IMG/VR virus record: IMGVR_UViG_3300031231_000003
Coordinates: 1-64,000 of that record
Reading direction: 5' to 3' (one strand)
From: a virus
DNA: 64,000 nucleotides
The notes below the pieces were generated by a model that saw only the letters and a list, made by a program, of their open reading frames with translations, made no database searches and was not told the DNA's origin. The translations under genes were made by a program, and so were the position numbers. This document shows, piece by piece, positions 41,663-49,730 of this stretch (position 1 is its first letter; each line of letters opens with the position of its first letter).

Positions 41663-41793
41663 CGTATTTCACTTGAGATAAATTCACTCGGATGTTCGTG
41701 AATGTACTTTGTATTGCGATTCAGTATGTACACAAAGCTAATCAACGAAAGACAAACATACACCGTTGCTAGCTTCTTTAGATGGATCATCAT
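41659..41793 (-). CDS. 44-residue single-helix membrane protein
   Basis: MMIHLKKLATVYVCLSLISF starts the product: basic N-terminus, one helix to FVYIL, then a polar tail. The stop overlaps the lipoprotein start (ATGA). ATG 41793 or 41790. Another of the coupled micro-membrane genes. Confidence 0.6.
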   Translation of the reverse strand: MMIHLKKLATVYVCLSLISFVYILNRNTKYIHEHPSEFISSEIR

Positions 41794-41810
41794 GACAACG
41801 ATAACACACT

Positions 41811-42041
41811 TCAAGGGCGTATGAAACTTATTTGTCTCGAACCGTGTTCTTTGTCACTAACGTTAAATTCTACACGATCAATCAAGGATCCTGCCACAAA
41901 GATCAACAATGAAATGTAGTCGTACTTTGAAAACTTGTTGTGCTTGAATTCTATCGAACGATCCTGTAAAATGAACTTGTAATCGTATTCCGCAATCAAC
42001 ATTCCGTTAATGAACAACATCGTGCTGATGGGAGATTTCAT
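41811..42041 (-). CDS. hypothetical protein (76 aa)
   Basis: Beta-rich: TMLFINGMLIAEYDYKFIL and YISLLIFVAGSLIDRVEFNVS. ATG overlaps the upstream stop by 4 nt. The GSLIDRVEFNVS stretch resembles GSIDRVELIVS in the 37946 protein, possibly the same family. Not recognised otherwise. Confidence 0.6.
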   Translation of the reverse strand: MKSPISTMLFINGMLIAEYDYKFILQDRSIEFKHNKFSKYDYISLLIFVAGSLIDRVEFNVSDKEHGSRQISFIRP

Positions 42042-42799
42042 TCGATGTAACCACGTGATCTTAGGTAGATTGCCTCATCACGCTGGTATTTCGCATCATC
42101 CGTTTGAAAGTTCTCAGGATTCATGGGACAAAAGTAACTGTACATCACCATTGGTACGTACACGTTCTTCTTTGAATTACGAAGGACTGGTAGATGAAAG
42201 GTTTGATCACCGATTCTCTTGAAATACTCACCATTCACATCACGATAATTCTCATCCTTCACGTTGTTCAACAATCGTTTACGAAACGTCTTGAGATGAG
42301 ATGTCACCCAAGGAGTTTTGTACGGATCGGAACCCGATGGAAATTCGCTTGAAATATTTTGAAATGATACTTGATGATCATCGTGCCATCGATGCGCAGT
42401 GTGAAGTGATTCACAGCCCGTTCGTTCGTACACGTTATCAATGATCCTGAACGCATCAAGATCTGTTAAAAAATCGTCTGCATCAATGCGAACAACGATA
42501 TCGTCATCATTGCAAGACTTGAGTCCTTGTAAAACATTCGCAACTTCCCATTTTTTCTCAGAATTCCAGATCACGTGAATTCTTGGTTGGTTAAATTCTT
42601 CATGTCGTAAGAATTCGATTGATTGAAATCCGCTCAAAATTTCTTGAATTTTAACTCGATCATCACTGGATGAAACATCATCGATCAAGATCAATTTCCA
42701 GTTTTCGTACGATTGTCCAACGATCGAATGTAACATGCGAGAAAGTGTTTTCGTCGCATTGAACATGGGTGAGATAATGATGAATTTATTTTTCACCAT
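42038..42799 (-). CDS. GT2-family glycosyltransferase
   Basis: 253 residues of GT-A fold: IIISPMFNATKTLSRMLHSI, LILIDDVSSSDD, and the DxD in DIVVRIDADDFLT. Clear GT2 member. Overlaps the 42793 methyltransferase gene by 7 nt. Confidence 0.9.
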   Translation of the reverse strand: MVKNKFIIISPMFNATKTLSRMLHSIVGQSYENWKLILIDDVSSSDDRVKIQEILSGFQSIEFLRHEEFNQPRIHVIWNSEKKWEVANVLQGLKSCNDDDIVVRIDADDFLTDLDAFRIIDNVYERTGCESLHTAHRWHDDHQVSFQNISSEFPSGSDPYKTPWVTSHLKTFRKRLLNNVKDENYRDVNGEYFKRIGDQTFHLPVLRNSKKNVYVPMVMYSYFCPMNPENFQTDDAKYQRDEAIYLRSRGYIE

Positions 42800-43536
42800 G
42801 TTTCCTTCAAAAGTTGTTCCTTTGAAAACAGAATTTGGCCATAATCAATTTGTTCATCCGTATAACATCTATCGTCAAAAAAGATCCTACGATCCGCACG
42901 AATGAATTCGGGTTCAACGTAACCATTTGCCTTCCAGTCGAATTCATCAATTGCCTTTCGACATTGAATTCCCGGATCGTTCTTTGAAGGAAGATGGTAA
43001 TCATCACAAAGGATCAAACCATCACAAAGTTTATTCGAAGAATCAAGATCATTTTTCACATCAATGTAGTCGTGAGAACCATCGATGTAGATAAGATCGA
43101 ACCTTTGATTGTTCAACATCGGAAACACTGAGTTAGATGTTCCCTTCACGAAGTTGATCATTGAAAACCATTCTTGCGGAAACACCGTTCGACATTGTCC
43201 AAAGAATTGTTCATTAGGATTCGGATCAATTGTCACGATCTTTCCTTGAATTCCCATATCATGAAAAGCTTTGGCCGCGCAGAACGATGTGAACCCACGG
43301 CCGGTTCCGATCTCGAGCATTGATTTCAAGCTGTACGCACGAATCAACGAGTAGACAAGAATACCCCTCTCGTAATTGGGACGAAACAGCGCCCCCACTC
43401 GAGAATAGAGCGGATCCGAAGGTTCACGCATCTTTTGCGCTGTCATTGAACCAATTTTGTCGAAGTCTCCCAACGAGAGATTTTCGAGCTCAATTCCAAT
43501 GTCTTTTAACTTTTGCTTGATATGAACGATCTTCAT
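42793..43536 (-). CDS. class I SAM methyltransferase
   Basis: 247 residues. SMLEIGTGRGFTSFCAAKAF (motif I), IVTIDPNPNEQFFG, DLIYIDGSHDYIDVKNDL and CDGLILCDDYHLP follow the Methyltransf_24 pattern. Sugar methylation is plausible from context. Overlaps both neighbours. Confidence 0.88.
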   Translation of the reverse strand: MKIVHIKQKLKDIGIELENLSLGDFDKIGSMTAQKMREPSDPLYSRVGALFRPNYERGILVYSLIRAYSLKSMLEIGTGRGFTSFCAAKAFHDMGIQGKIVTIDPNPNEQFFGQCRTVFPQEWFSMINFVKGTSNSVFPMLNNQRFDLIYIDGSHDYIDVKNDLDSSNKLCDGLILCDDYHLPSKNDPGIQCRKAIDEFDWKANGYVEPEFIRADRRIFFDDRCYTDEQIDYGQILFSKEQLLKETW

Positions 43537-45470
43537 GGTACCTTTGATTCTACATTTTGCATGATCTTGGGTTCATCACGTCGTATTGAAACGTGAGGTA
43601 AAAATTCACCATTGAACTTGGTGTGAAATACATGTCCAGAAGTTTTCTCAAGTTCAACTACTAAATTCTTGATCATTTCGTCCGTAACCTCCGACCACGG
43701 ACAATCAAAGAACATGTTATTCTCTTTCGTGTCCTCAATGTTCAGGTTCCAAAGGCTCAACCAGTGCTTTTGCCACGTATCACGGTACAACCTGATCTTT
43801 CGTTCAAAATCAACCCAAGAGTAGTGGAAAACTGTGGGAAGTTGTTCGATCACGGCATTGAACCACTCATTGTATTGTTCAACAGATTCCTTGTGTTCGA
43901 TCATTGCATTTCGTCGAATGACATCAACATCCTGTGAATAAAAATTCATGCAAGGTATGATTTCAAGCGTTGATTTTGAAATGTAATCACAACCATCGGA
44001 ACCTCGTAATGAATACATTTTTCCTTGATCATCAAACGCTCGAAGTGGGCCGGGAATTCCATGTGTGATATCATGATCATTACGAGACACCCTCCATTTC
44101 CAGGGACCGATGTCGAGACGAACCTTCTTCTTTTCTTTTCCCCAGAATTCAATGACGGGTAAAGCGAGTAAATCCGCGGCCTTTGGAAATTTCACACAAA
44201 TATCAATGATCTTTTGACCATCACCGTCACCCATGACCTCATCAGCGTCCATTTGAACGCAAAATTCCTTCGTACACATCTCACGGGCTAGTGCCTTTTG
44301 TTCACCATCAAACACTGACGCTCGAAGATCCGTCCAATCACGAAGTGTCTGCTTAATCTTTACTTTTGATTCACTTTGAGAGATCTTTTGCAAAAATTCC
44401 CAGGTTCCATCATTACTTCCACCATCTAGAATGCAAACTTCATCACAGAAACTTAGCAATGATTCAATGCATTGCTTGTACGGATACTTTTGCTTTTCGC
44501 AATTGTACGTTGTGAGGTAGCCGCTCACAGCAGGAACATGATCAATCGACCTCTTGATACCGTTCCAAAAAATGCCCGGGGCCGCATAAAGATAACTTTC
44601 AATCAACGAAAGATCCTTCGTATCAAACCATTCTTCGTTTGCATGAAGAACGTTTTCGTTCAGCTCCAGTTCACAACCCAATAACTTGGCTTCAATTACT
44701 TGACGAGGACAAGTATCCGATCCAGGAGGAAGATAAACGTAACCCTTTGATTCAGCAAAAATCTCCAACATCTTATCGTAAGGAACGTTCCAGATCACCT
44801 GATGATTCAGGTTCCTCTCTTTACAGAATTCAACAGCTTTTTCAGCGCCCTTGATCCAAGAATTGGAACCGCAAGTGATCCAGGAATCGTTCTTAGTCCA
44901 GCTACCCGTGTTAGCGATCTGGTTCCTTAAGAGCTTGAACTTGAGCAACGTTTGCTTATCGAACACACTAGATAGAACAAAGTTATCGTTGCGAGCCAGG
45001 AATGGGAACAAATCGATGTACTTGTCCATCTGTTTCTCGCTCATCCACCACAACGATTGTGCTCCGTGGTAGAATGCACTGACGACCTTTCCATTCAATT
45101 CCTGATGACATTGACACGGAGAGTGAGTGACGGATTCATGTTTCTCGGGTGATCTGAACCTGCAGTACTTGAAATCGTATTCAAGGATCGAGTATCGCAT
45201 GTTTGCGATGATCGTGGGAATCAGATTTGAATTGAGCTCAGAGAAGTTACCAAAGATCCAGAACAACTTGTGGTGTTGTTCGAGCATCTCAATTGTAACA
45301 TCCTTCGAGTGAACCTTCGCGACCTTGTAGGGACTCTCATTGATCAGAGCTTGACTCGTGAGCTCAGCTCCTCCAACGTAATCTTCAATGAAATAATCAG
45401 ATACGAAGATTATCTGCGTCAAAGGATCTATCTTTGTACCAGTTTCTGCGAAGAGCGACTCAGTGAACAT
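43533..45470 (-). CDS. bifunctional glycosyltransferase (GT-B plus GT2)
   Basis: 645 residues with two modules. Residues ~15-300: GT-B-like, with VGGAELTSQ, SWITCGSNSWIKGAEKAVEF and LPPGSDTCPRQVIEAKLLG as donor site. Residues ~310-600: GT2-like, VSGYLTTYNCEKQKYPYKQC, ILDGGSNDGTWEFL and the DxD of VQMDADEVMGDG. Two transferases in one chain probably add consecutive sugars. First gene of the long minus-strand run; the promoter should be in 45471-45856. Confidence 0.85.
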   Translation of the reverse strand: MFTESLFAETGTKIDPLTQIIFVSDYFIEDYVGGAELTSQALINESPYKVAKVHSKDVTIEMLEQHHKLFWIFGNFSELNSNLIPTIIANMRYSILEYDFKYCRFRSPEKHESVTHSPCQCHQELNGKVVSAFYHGAQSLWWMSEKQMDKYIDLFPFLARNDNFVLSSVFDKQTLLKFKLLRNQIANTGSWTKNDSWITCGSNSWIKGAEKAVEFCKERNLNHQVIWNVPYDKMLEIFAESKGYVYLPPGSDTCPRQVIEAKLLGCELELNENVLHANEEWFDTKDLSLIESYLYAAPGIFWNGIKRSIDHVPAVSGYLTTYNCEKQKYPYKQCIESLLSFCDEVCILDGGSNDGTWEFLQKISQSESKVKIKQTLRDWTDLRASVFDGEQKALAREMCTKEFCVQMDADEVMGDGDGQKIIDICVKFPKAADLLALPVIEFWGKEKKKVRLDIGPWKWRVSRNDHDITHGIPGPLRAFDDQGKMYSLRGSDGCDYISKSTLEIIPCMNFYSQDVDVIRRNAMIEHKESVEQYNEWFNAVIEQLPTVFHYSWVDFERKIRLYRDTWQKHWLSLWNLNIEDTKENNMFFDCPWSEVTDEMIKNLVVELEKTSGHVFHTKFNGEFLPHVSIRRDEPKIMQNVESKVP

Positions 45471-45856
45471 GATTGTTGATCATACAAATATCCTGAACAT
45501 TGTATTTGAAATCCTGATCTGTTCACTTCAATTGTTATATACTTACAAACACTCTTGCACGCTGATCAGAATCACTCAGAAACGACGACTAACGCCGCAC
45601 TGAATTCAACTGAATATCGTACTGGAACTACTCACAACGAAACTATCTTCGAACACAATCAATCAACGAACATACTGTAACTCAGCTTAACGACGACAAA
45701 CGACGCTTGCTTTGATCTGGATCTTGGTGCTCGCGCATCGACACGGAATTGAAGGGAACTATTCTAATCCACCTGTTCGGGTACAGATTCAGTGTACGAC
45801 TTGACGAACAGTGAGTTCATGGTAACCATCGTTTTGTCAAATTGGAAGGCCTTGAG
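45471..45856. other. 386-bp region without a convincing gene
   Basis: The largest non-coding gap in the window. It holds only short frames without good start sites; the longest plausible one is a 21-codon minus-strand ORF near 45765-45827. TTGACA occurs on the minus strand at 45834-45839 but no good -10 box follows at 17 bp. As the leader of the 43533 operon it should carry its promoter. No repeat or strong hairpin was seen. Confidence 0.5.
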
Positions 45857-46294
45857 TTAAATATTTTCTTTATGTTTTCGTTCCAACATCATAAGTGTGA
45901 TGTATCTTTTGCGAAGCAATTTTAGTAATTTTCTACGTTGTTTTCTAATTGGAATAGGTACATATTTTCTTTTTTGATGGCTAGTTGATGACGGTATTTG
46001 AGGATGATAACCGCCTTCATGGACGTTTAAGCACCCACCCATTTCAGTTTTAAATTTTTTGATCAATTTTGTTTCAAGATTGGCACAATCATTCAATGAG
46101 CCTTCGTAAATTACTTTGAATTCAAATGATTCACATTTTCTCCAAAAGTGGTATATACGATTCGTATCGTGGTTTTTCATGTTTGTGATATGTTGTAGCA
46201 ATCGAGATTTCCAATCATTGGTGATACCGATATAAATTGCGGGATATTTGAGTGGTTTGCTCAATTTAAGTTTGATTGCATAAACATGTGGCAT
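45857..46294 (-). CDS. GIY-YIG endonuclease
   Basis: 145 residues from ATG 46294 (MPHVYAIKLKLSKP); the frame is open to 46348. AIYIGITNDWKSRLLQH gives YIG and the catalytic Arg, LETKLIKKF the Glu, and GGCLNVHEGG the closing Asn. A basic tail replaces the usual NUMOD repeats. The start codon lies within a perfect inverted repeat, so its translation may be controlled by a hairpin. Confidence 0.8.
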   Translation of the reverse strand: MPHVYAIKLKLSKPLKYPAIYIGITNDWKSRLLQHITNMKNHDTNRIYHFWRKCESFEFKVIYEGSLNDCANLETKLIKKFKTEMGGCLNVHEGGYHPQIPSSTSHQKRKYVPIPIRKQRRKLLKLLRKRYITLMMLERKHKENI

Positions 46295-46305
46295 ACATGC
46301 CACAT
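46286..46305. promoter_or_regulatory. palindrome over endonuclease start
   Basis: ATGTGGCAT-AC-ATGCCACAT is a perfect 9-bp inverted repeat. On the minus strand it contains the ATG of the 45857 gene, so a hairpin would bury the start codon. It also lies ~50 bp upstream of the plus-strand 46352 gene and could be an operator. Confidence 0.5.
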
Positions 46306-46351
46306 AACATAAGTTTGTACAAAGAACATTACAAAATTTAAAATTCATTCA

Positions 46352-47593
46352 ATGAAAGTTTACAACGTTTCAAGCATGAATGAATCGCTTGAACGTGTTC
46401 GAACGAAGTTCGATGAATTGTTCAAATCAACGTTGACGATGCGATCAACGGACGAGAGAAACGTTCTCAACACTCAGTTGCAGGTTGTGTCCGATTACAG
46501 GTTCGCTATCGACATTGATAGGACGATCCATGATCTCGTTGTGATTCATGCGTTAAAAGCAGAGGCCGCCTCCCCTGGATCATTTCGTGAATGCATTGAG
46601 TTGACGATCGATGAATTGTCGTCGATCAATTGGGGTAATCAAGATTCAACTGTTGATGATTCATCACGTGACAACGTCGAGCTTTTGACGACGGCCCCAC
46701 GAGTTAGTGACATCGATTGGATCATTTCAATTTTTTGTGATCGAAGCATGATCGATCTCGTTCGATCGATCCTTGATATGACGGGATTTTCCGGTCGAGT
46801 ATCGATCGAACGATCAAGCGCGAACATTGATATCGTTGAACAATTCGACGGTCATTCGTTCGATTTCAATGTTGCGTTCAACGTAAAGAAAACGATCTTG
46901 ACCTCCCCGAAGGTTCTTTTGATCGATGGTTACGTTGAAAGCGTGTCAGAAATTCACCACTTTCTAACACTGGCAAACGATACGAAGGAAACGATCTTGA
47001 TGTTCTCACGAGGAATGTCAAATGATGTCGTTCACACGTTGAAGACGAATTTTGACCGAAAAACGTTGAACGTGATTCCGATTCTCGTTGACTTCGATTT
47101 CGATGGTATCAATTCGCTTGCTGACTTGAGCGTGATCTCGGGTGTGGATGTTGTCTCTGCTTTGAGGGGAGATTTACTGAGCTCCATCGAATTGAACTCG
47201 CTGCGATCGATAGATTCAGCCATCATTGAACAGAAACACGTTGTGATGAAGACGAACGCATCGGCCCGGATCCTTGATCATGTTAATTCATTGAAAAAGA
47301 AACGAGATGATTCAGAAAACGATATCGTGAAAGCATCGTTCGACTCGAGGATCAAGTCAATGTTGAGCAATCACGTGATCGTTAGGTTGCGAAACGATAG
47401 CAACATCGTGTACAGGACGCAGTGCATCGATCACGTGTTACGAGCCTACAAATCATTGATGTCTAACGGGACAATCGTTCGCGATGGCGAGAAGATGCTA
47501 GCAATGTCGGTCACGTCTGCAAAATTGCACGCAAAAAATTGCGTGAATTCAATCAGGAACTTGGGAGCGATAGTGATCAAATCTCAGAAATGA
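46352..47593 (+). CDS. divergent chaperonin (GroEL/Hsp60)-like protein
   Basis: 413 residues. By eye, 145-275 follow the GroEL apical domain: GRVSIERSSANIDIVEQFDG (like GVITVEDG...VVEGMQFD), PKVLLIDGYVESVSEIHHFL, TILMFSRGMSNDVVHTL, then VIPILVD and LSVISGVDVVS. Residues 285-385 follow the intermediate segment (KHVVMKTNASARILDHV..., HVIVRLRNDSNIVYRTQC). D360 could match GroEL D398. The N-terminal equatorial part is short and has no GDGTTT, and the C-terminal equatorial half is missing. So it may bind substrate without normal ATPase ring function. The assignment rests on pattern, not a search. Confidence 0.6.
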   Translation: MKVYNVSSMNESLERVRTKFDELFKSTLTMRSTDERNVLNTQLQVVSDYRFAIDIDRTIHDLVVIHALKAEAASPGSFRECIELTIDELSSINWGNQDSTVDDSSRDNVELLTTAPRVSDIDWIISIFCDRSMIDLVRSILDMTGFSGRVSIERSSANIDIVEQFDGHSFDFNVAFNVKKTILTSPKVLLIDGYVESVSEIHHFLTLANDTKETILMFSRGMSNDVVHTLKTNFDRKTLNVIPILVDFDFDGINSLADLSVISGVDVVSALRGDLLSSIELNSLRSIDSAIIEQKHVVMKTNASARILDHVNSLKKKRDDSENDIVKASFDSRIKSMLSNHVIVRLRNDSNIVYRTQCIDHVLRAYKSLMSNGTIVRDGEKMLAMSVTSAKLHAKNCVNSIRNLGAIVIKSQK

Positions 47594-47696
47594 GGTAAAT
47601 ATTTCCCCATGAAAACGGAACGTATGGTATTGAATACGTGATGTGACCGTTTTCAACTGAAATGTCGACTGAGAAACGTGAAAAATTTCGACTAAG

Positions 47697-47813
47697 ATGA
47701 GCGAAAGTCATACAAAACGTTGGGCGAACATGACGATCGAACAACGTGAAGCAATTCGTTTAAAAATGAGAAAACCGAAACGACCTCGAACGAAACGAAG
47801 TTTTATATTTTGA
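47697..47813 (+). pseudogene. NUMOD-like remnant or 38-aa basic ORF
   Basis: MSESHTKRWANMTIEQREAI and a KPKRPRTKR tail closely resemble DNA-binding repeats at the C-terminus of homing endonucleases. Directly upstream in another frame is a similar fragment (MSTEKREKFRLR). No nuclease domain precedes it, so it looks like the decayed end of a lost endonuclease gene. Confidence 0.4.
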
Positions 47814-48177
47814 TATTATCGTGCCAGGCAAGGACCGCGATAATTTTGCGAACCGTCTCAGAATCAATGTTTCCGAATTTATCTTCCATCGATGCGTAAA
47901 GTTCGTTCGCCGTCTTCACCGCCTGTTTCTTTGAAGCGCTTAGCTTATTTACGACATCGTCCGCGCCAGCGGTCGCTTTACTTGATGAGGGATCCGAAAT
48001 GTTGCTCGAGCCCGTGGGTTGTGAGACGTTAGTTTGTTCAGTTCCTGAAGTCTGAAACGTTTGCTTCGCAGCAGTGTTTTGTGCCCCAGTGAGAGATTTT
48101 GCAATTTCCGATACGTTGCTCAATTTTTCAACGATCTCCTTCGAGATCTCTTCGATCTTGCCCACGTTCGCATTCAT
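47803..48177 (-). CDS. hypothetical protein (124 aa)
   Basis: A helical N-terminus (IEEISKEIVEKLSNVSEIA), a Ser/Thr/Gln-rich low-complexity linker and a C-terminal helical domain (AVKTANELYASMEDKF). Follows the 48197 gene. Possibly a structural or scaffold-like protein; not recognised. Confidence 0.6.
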   Translation of the reverse strand: MNANVGKIEEISKEIVEKLSNVSEIAKSLTGAQNTAAKQTFQTSGTEQTNVSQPTGSSNISDPSSSKATAGADDVVNKLSASKKQAVKTANELYASMEDKFGNIDSETVRKIIAVLAWHDNIKI

Positions 48178-48196
48178 CAGATCTTTTGCAATCTCG

Positions 48197-48756
48197 CTAA
48201 AGTTGCTCTTGATGTACTTTTTTTGCTAATTCTTTGAAAGCTTCTTCATCGCACCGTCGGGCTGAAATCCCTTGATGATCAGATCACGCAAATTTTCGCT
48301 TCGGAGACGGTCGTCCGTGATCCCGCTGATCGTCGTTTGATCGGTTGAACCAACGATGAGTTCCTTCAACGTTTTGTCTTCAGGATTGTCGACACCCGTC
48401 TTCTTCGCCTCAATGTACGTTGAAAAGTCCTCAAAAAAGTTCTTGAGTGCGTCACAGAACGCAAAAGCGTCGATCAGAGGATTCTGTGATTGCTTGAACA
48501 AGCTGATGAACTTTTTGATCAATCCCGTATCCGACTTGCTTGAAAGGACGGAATCAACATCGTGAACCGCGGAATCTCTCGCTGCCGCCAACGACTTCAA
48601 TCCTGCTTGAGAGAACTTGATTGATTGCAACGATTTGAAAATTTCAGTCGCTTGTTTCATCAAATCCTTACTGAAGGCTTCAAGGATCGTTCTTTCGAAC
48701 AGGATCTCTTTCTTACGAAGATAAGATTCCTTCAATGATACGTTTGATTTGTACAT
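48197..48756 (-). CDS. hypothetical helical protein with frame break
   Basis: The open frame 48226-48756 gives 176 residues ending KKLSKN. One base more in CCC 48269-48271 (GGG in the gene) moves it to the frame reading DEEAFKELAKKVHQEQL and ending at TAG 48197, which is far more protein-like. I therefore give the composite end; the unbroken frame would end at 48226. Helical throughout; unknown function. Confidence 0.5.
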
Positions 48757-48770
48757 TATGAACGATAAAT

Positions 48771-49025
48771 ATGTACGATCATTTCATGAGTTTACTTAAT
48801 AAGATCAACGTTGCGATTCACGATCAATTCACTCGAACCGCTGACGAAGCTGAACACATTCTCGTCACTGCGAAGCAAACGAACGTGCTGAAGATCGATG
48901 ATGCTGCGTTTCAAACTGTTTTAACGCTCGTGCGGCAATCCATCGAATCAACGTTCATCAAGACGAACGTGACGTTTTCAAGGCAATTTGAGTCCATTTT
49001 GGACGCACTCGAAAAAAAGAAGTAA
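48771..49025 (+). CDS. hypothetical protein (84 aa)
   Basis: Starts at ATG 48771 or 48786. A helical small protein (INVAIHDQFTRTADEAEHIL) ending in EKKK. Divergent from the 48197 gene with 14 bp between starts. It leads a plus-strand run of four genes to the helicase. Not recognised. Confidence 0.55.
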   Translation: MYDHFMSLLNKINVAIHDQFTRTADEAEHILVTAKQTNVLKIDDAAFQTVLTLVRQSIESTFIKTNVTFSRQFESILDALEKKK

Positions 49026-49028
49026 TTC

Positions 49029-49493
49029 ATGCAGGGAATTCGTCATCTCGTACGTTGTCGGTGCATTCTTTCGCAATTCAAGAACCTCAAGGATCCTCCG
49101 AACCATCAATTCGTCGTTTTTTCGGTGATTGATGACAGTGATAACGTTCGTGTGAAATTCGCTCAGTGCGACAATTGTGGTATCATTCACAAGGTATTCG
49201 AAATTGGTAAATCTGACGTGATCTCCAACAAGGAGACGATGGGTTCGATCACGACGATCGATGACCTGAAAAATAGCATGCCCGAAAAAATGGTGACATT
49301 GCTCGAGAAGAATGACGTGGCCGATGTTTCTTCATGGGAGGAAGCAAAATTCATCATTGAGAACGAAAAATGGGGTAACTTCATCGTTCTCTCGAAGGAT
49401 TCATCCGAAAGTGACACGAACGTGAAACTTCTCAGGATCGTTTCTAAGAACATTTTTATCGTTGAAAACGAAGTTCGAACCGAAAGAATTTAG
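49029..49493 (+). CDS. conserved phage protein (154 aa)
   Basis: Segments such as VRCRCILSQFKNLKDPP, FVVFSVIDDSDNVRVKFAQC and CDNCGIIHKVFEIGKS, then ITTIDDLKNSMPEKM, look like an uncharacterised protein shared by large T4-like phages. A CxxC pair (CDNC) may bind zinc. Function unknown. Confidence 0.7.
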   Translation: MQGIRHLVRCRCILSQFKNLKDPPNHQFVVFSVIDDSDNVRVKFAQCDNCGIIHKVFEIGKSDVISNKETMGSITTIDDLKNSMPEKMVTLLEKNDVADVSSWEEAKFIIENEKWGNFIVLSKDSSESDTNVKLLRIVSKNIFIVENEVRTERI

Positions 49494-49496
49494 ACT

Positions 49497-49730
49497 ATGA
49501 ATGACGTGAAATTTGGTGAGCTTGAAAGTGAAAAGCTCACAAAAGAAAAGCTAGCTTGTCGGCAAATACTCGCGGAGATCAACAACTTCGGGATTTCAGA
49601 TCGACAAAAATTATTCCTGATCTACCTGTTGTCACTTGAACTTGAAGATGGCGAAGCAAGCTCCGATCTTGCGACAGTTTCGAAGGAATTATGTTCTCGT
49701 GCTGAAGGTATGCTTAGCGGGGGCGAATGA
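49497..49730 (+). CDS. hypothetical protein (77 aa)
   Basis: Helical, with LGELESEKLTKEKL-type charged repeats at the start (FGELESEKLTKEKLACRQ) and LFLIYLLSLELEDG in the middle. Overlaps the helicase gene by 4 nt, so it may be a small partner of the helicase. Confidence 0.6.
   Translation: MNDVKFGELESEKLTKEKLACRQILAEINNFGISDRQKLFLIYLLSLELEDGEASSDLATVSKELCSRAEGMLSGGE

Noticed and set aside
48178-48228. Amber (TAG) codon separating two in-frame ORFs at 48226 and 48177, suggesting stop read-through
   Set aside because: One added G at CCC 48269-48271 gives a much better C-terminus (DEEAFKELAKKVHQEQL) ending at 48197, so the shared frame across TAG is probably chance.
48764-48771. T4-like late promoter box (GATAAATA) between divergent genes
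   Set aside because: One near-match to TATAAATA is expected by chance in an AT-rich genome and it would start transcription inside the 48771 start region; no consistent set of such boxes was found.
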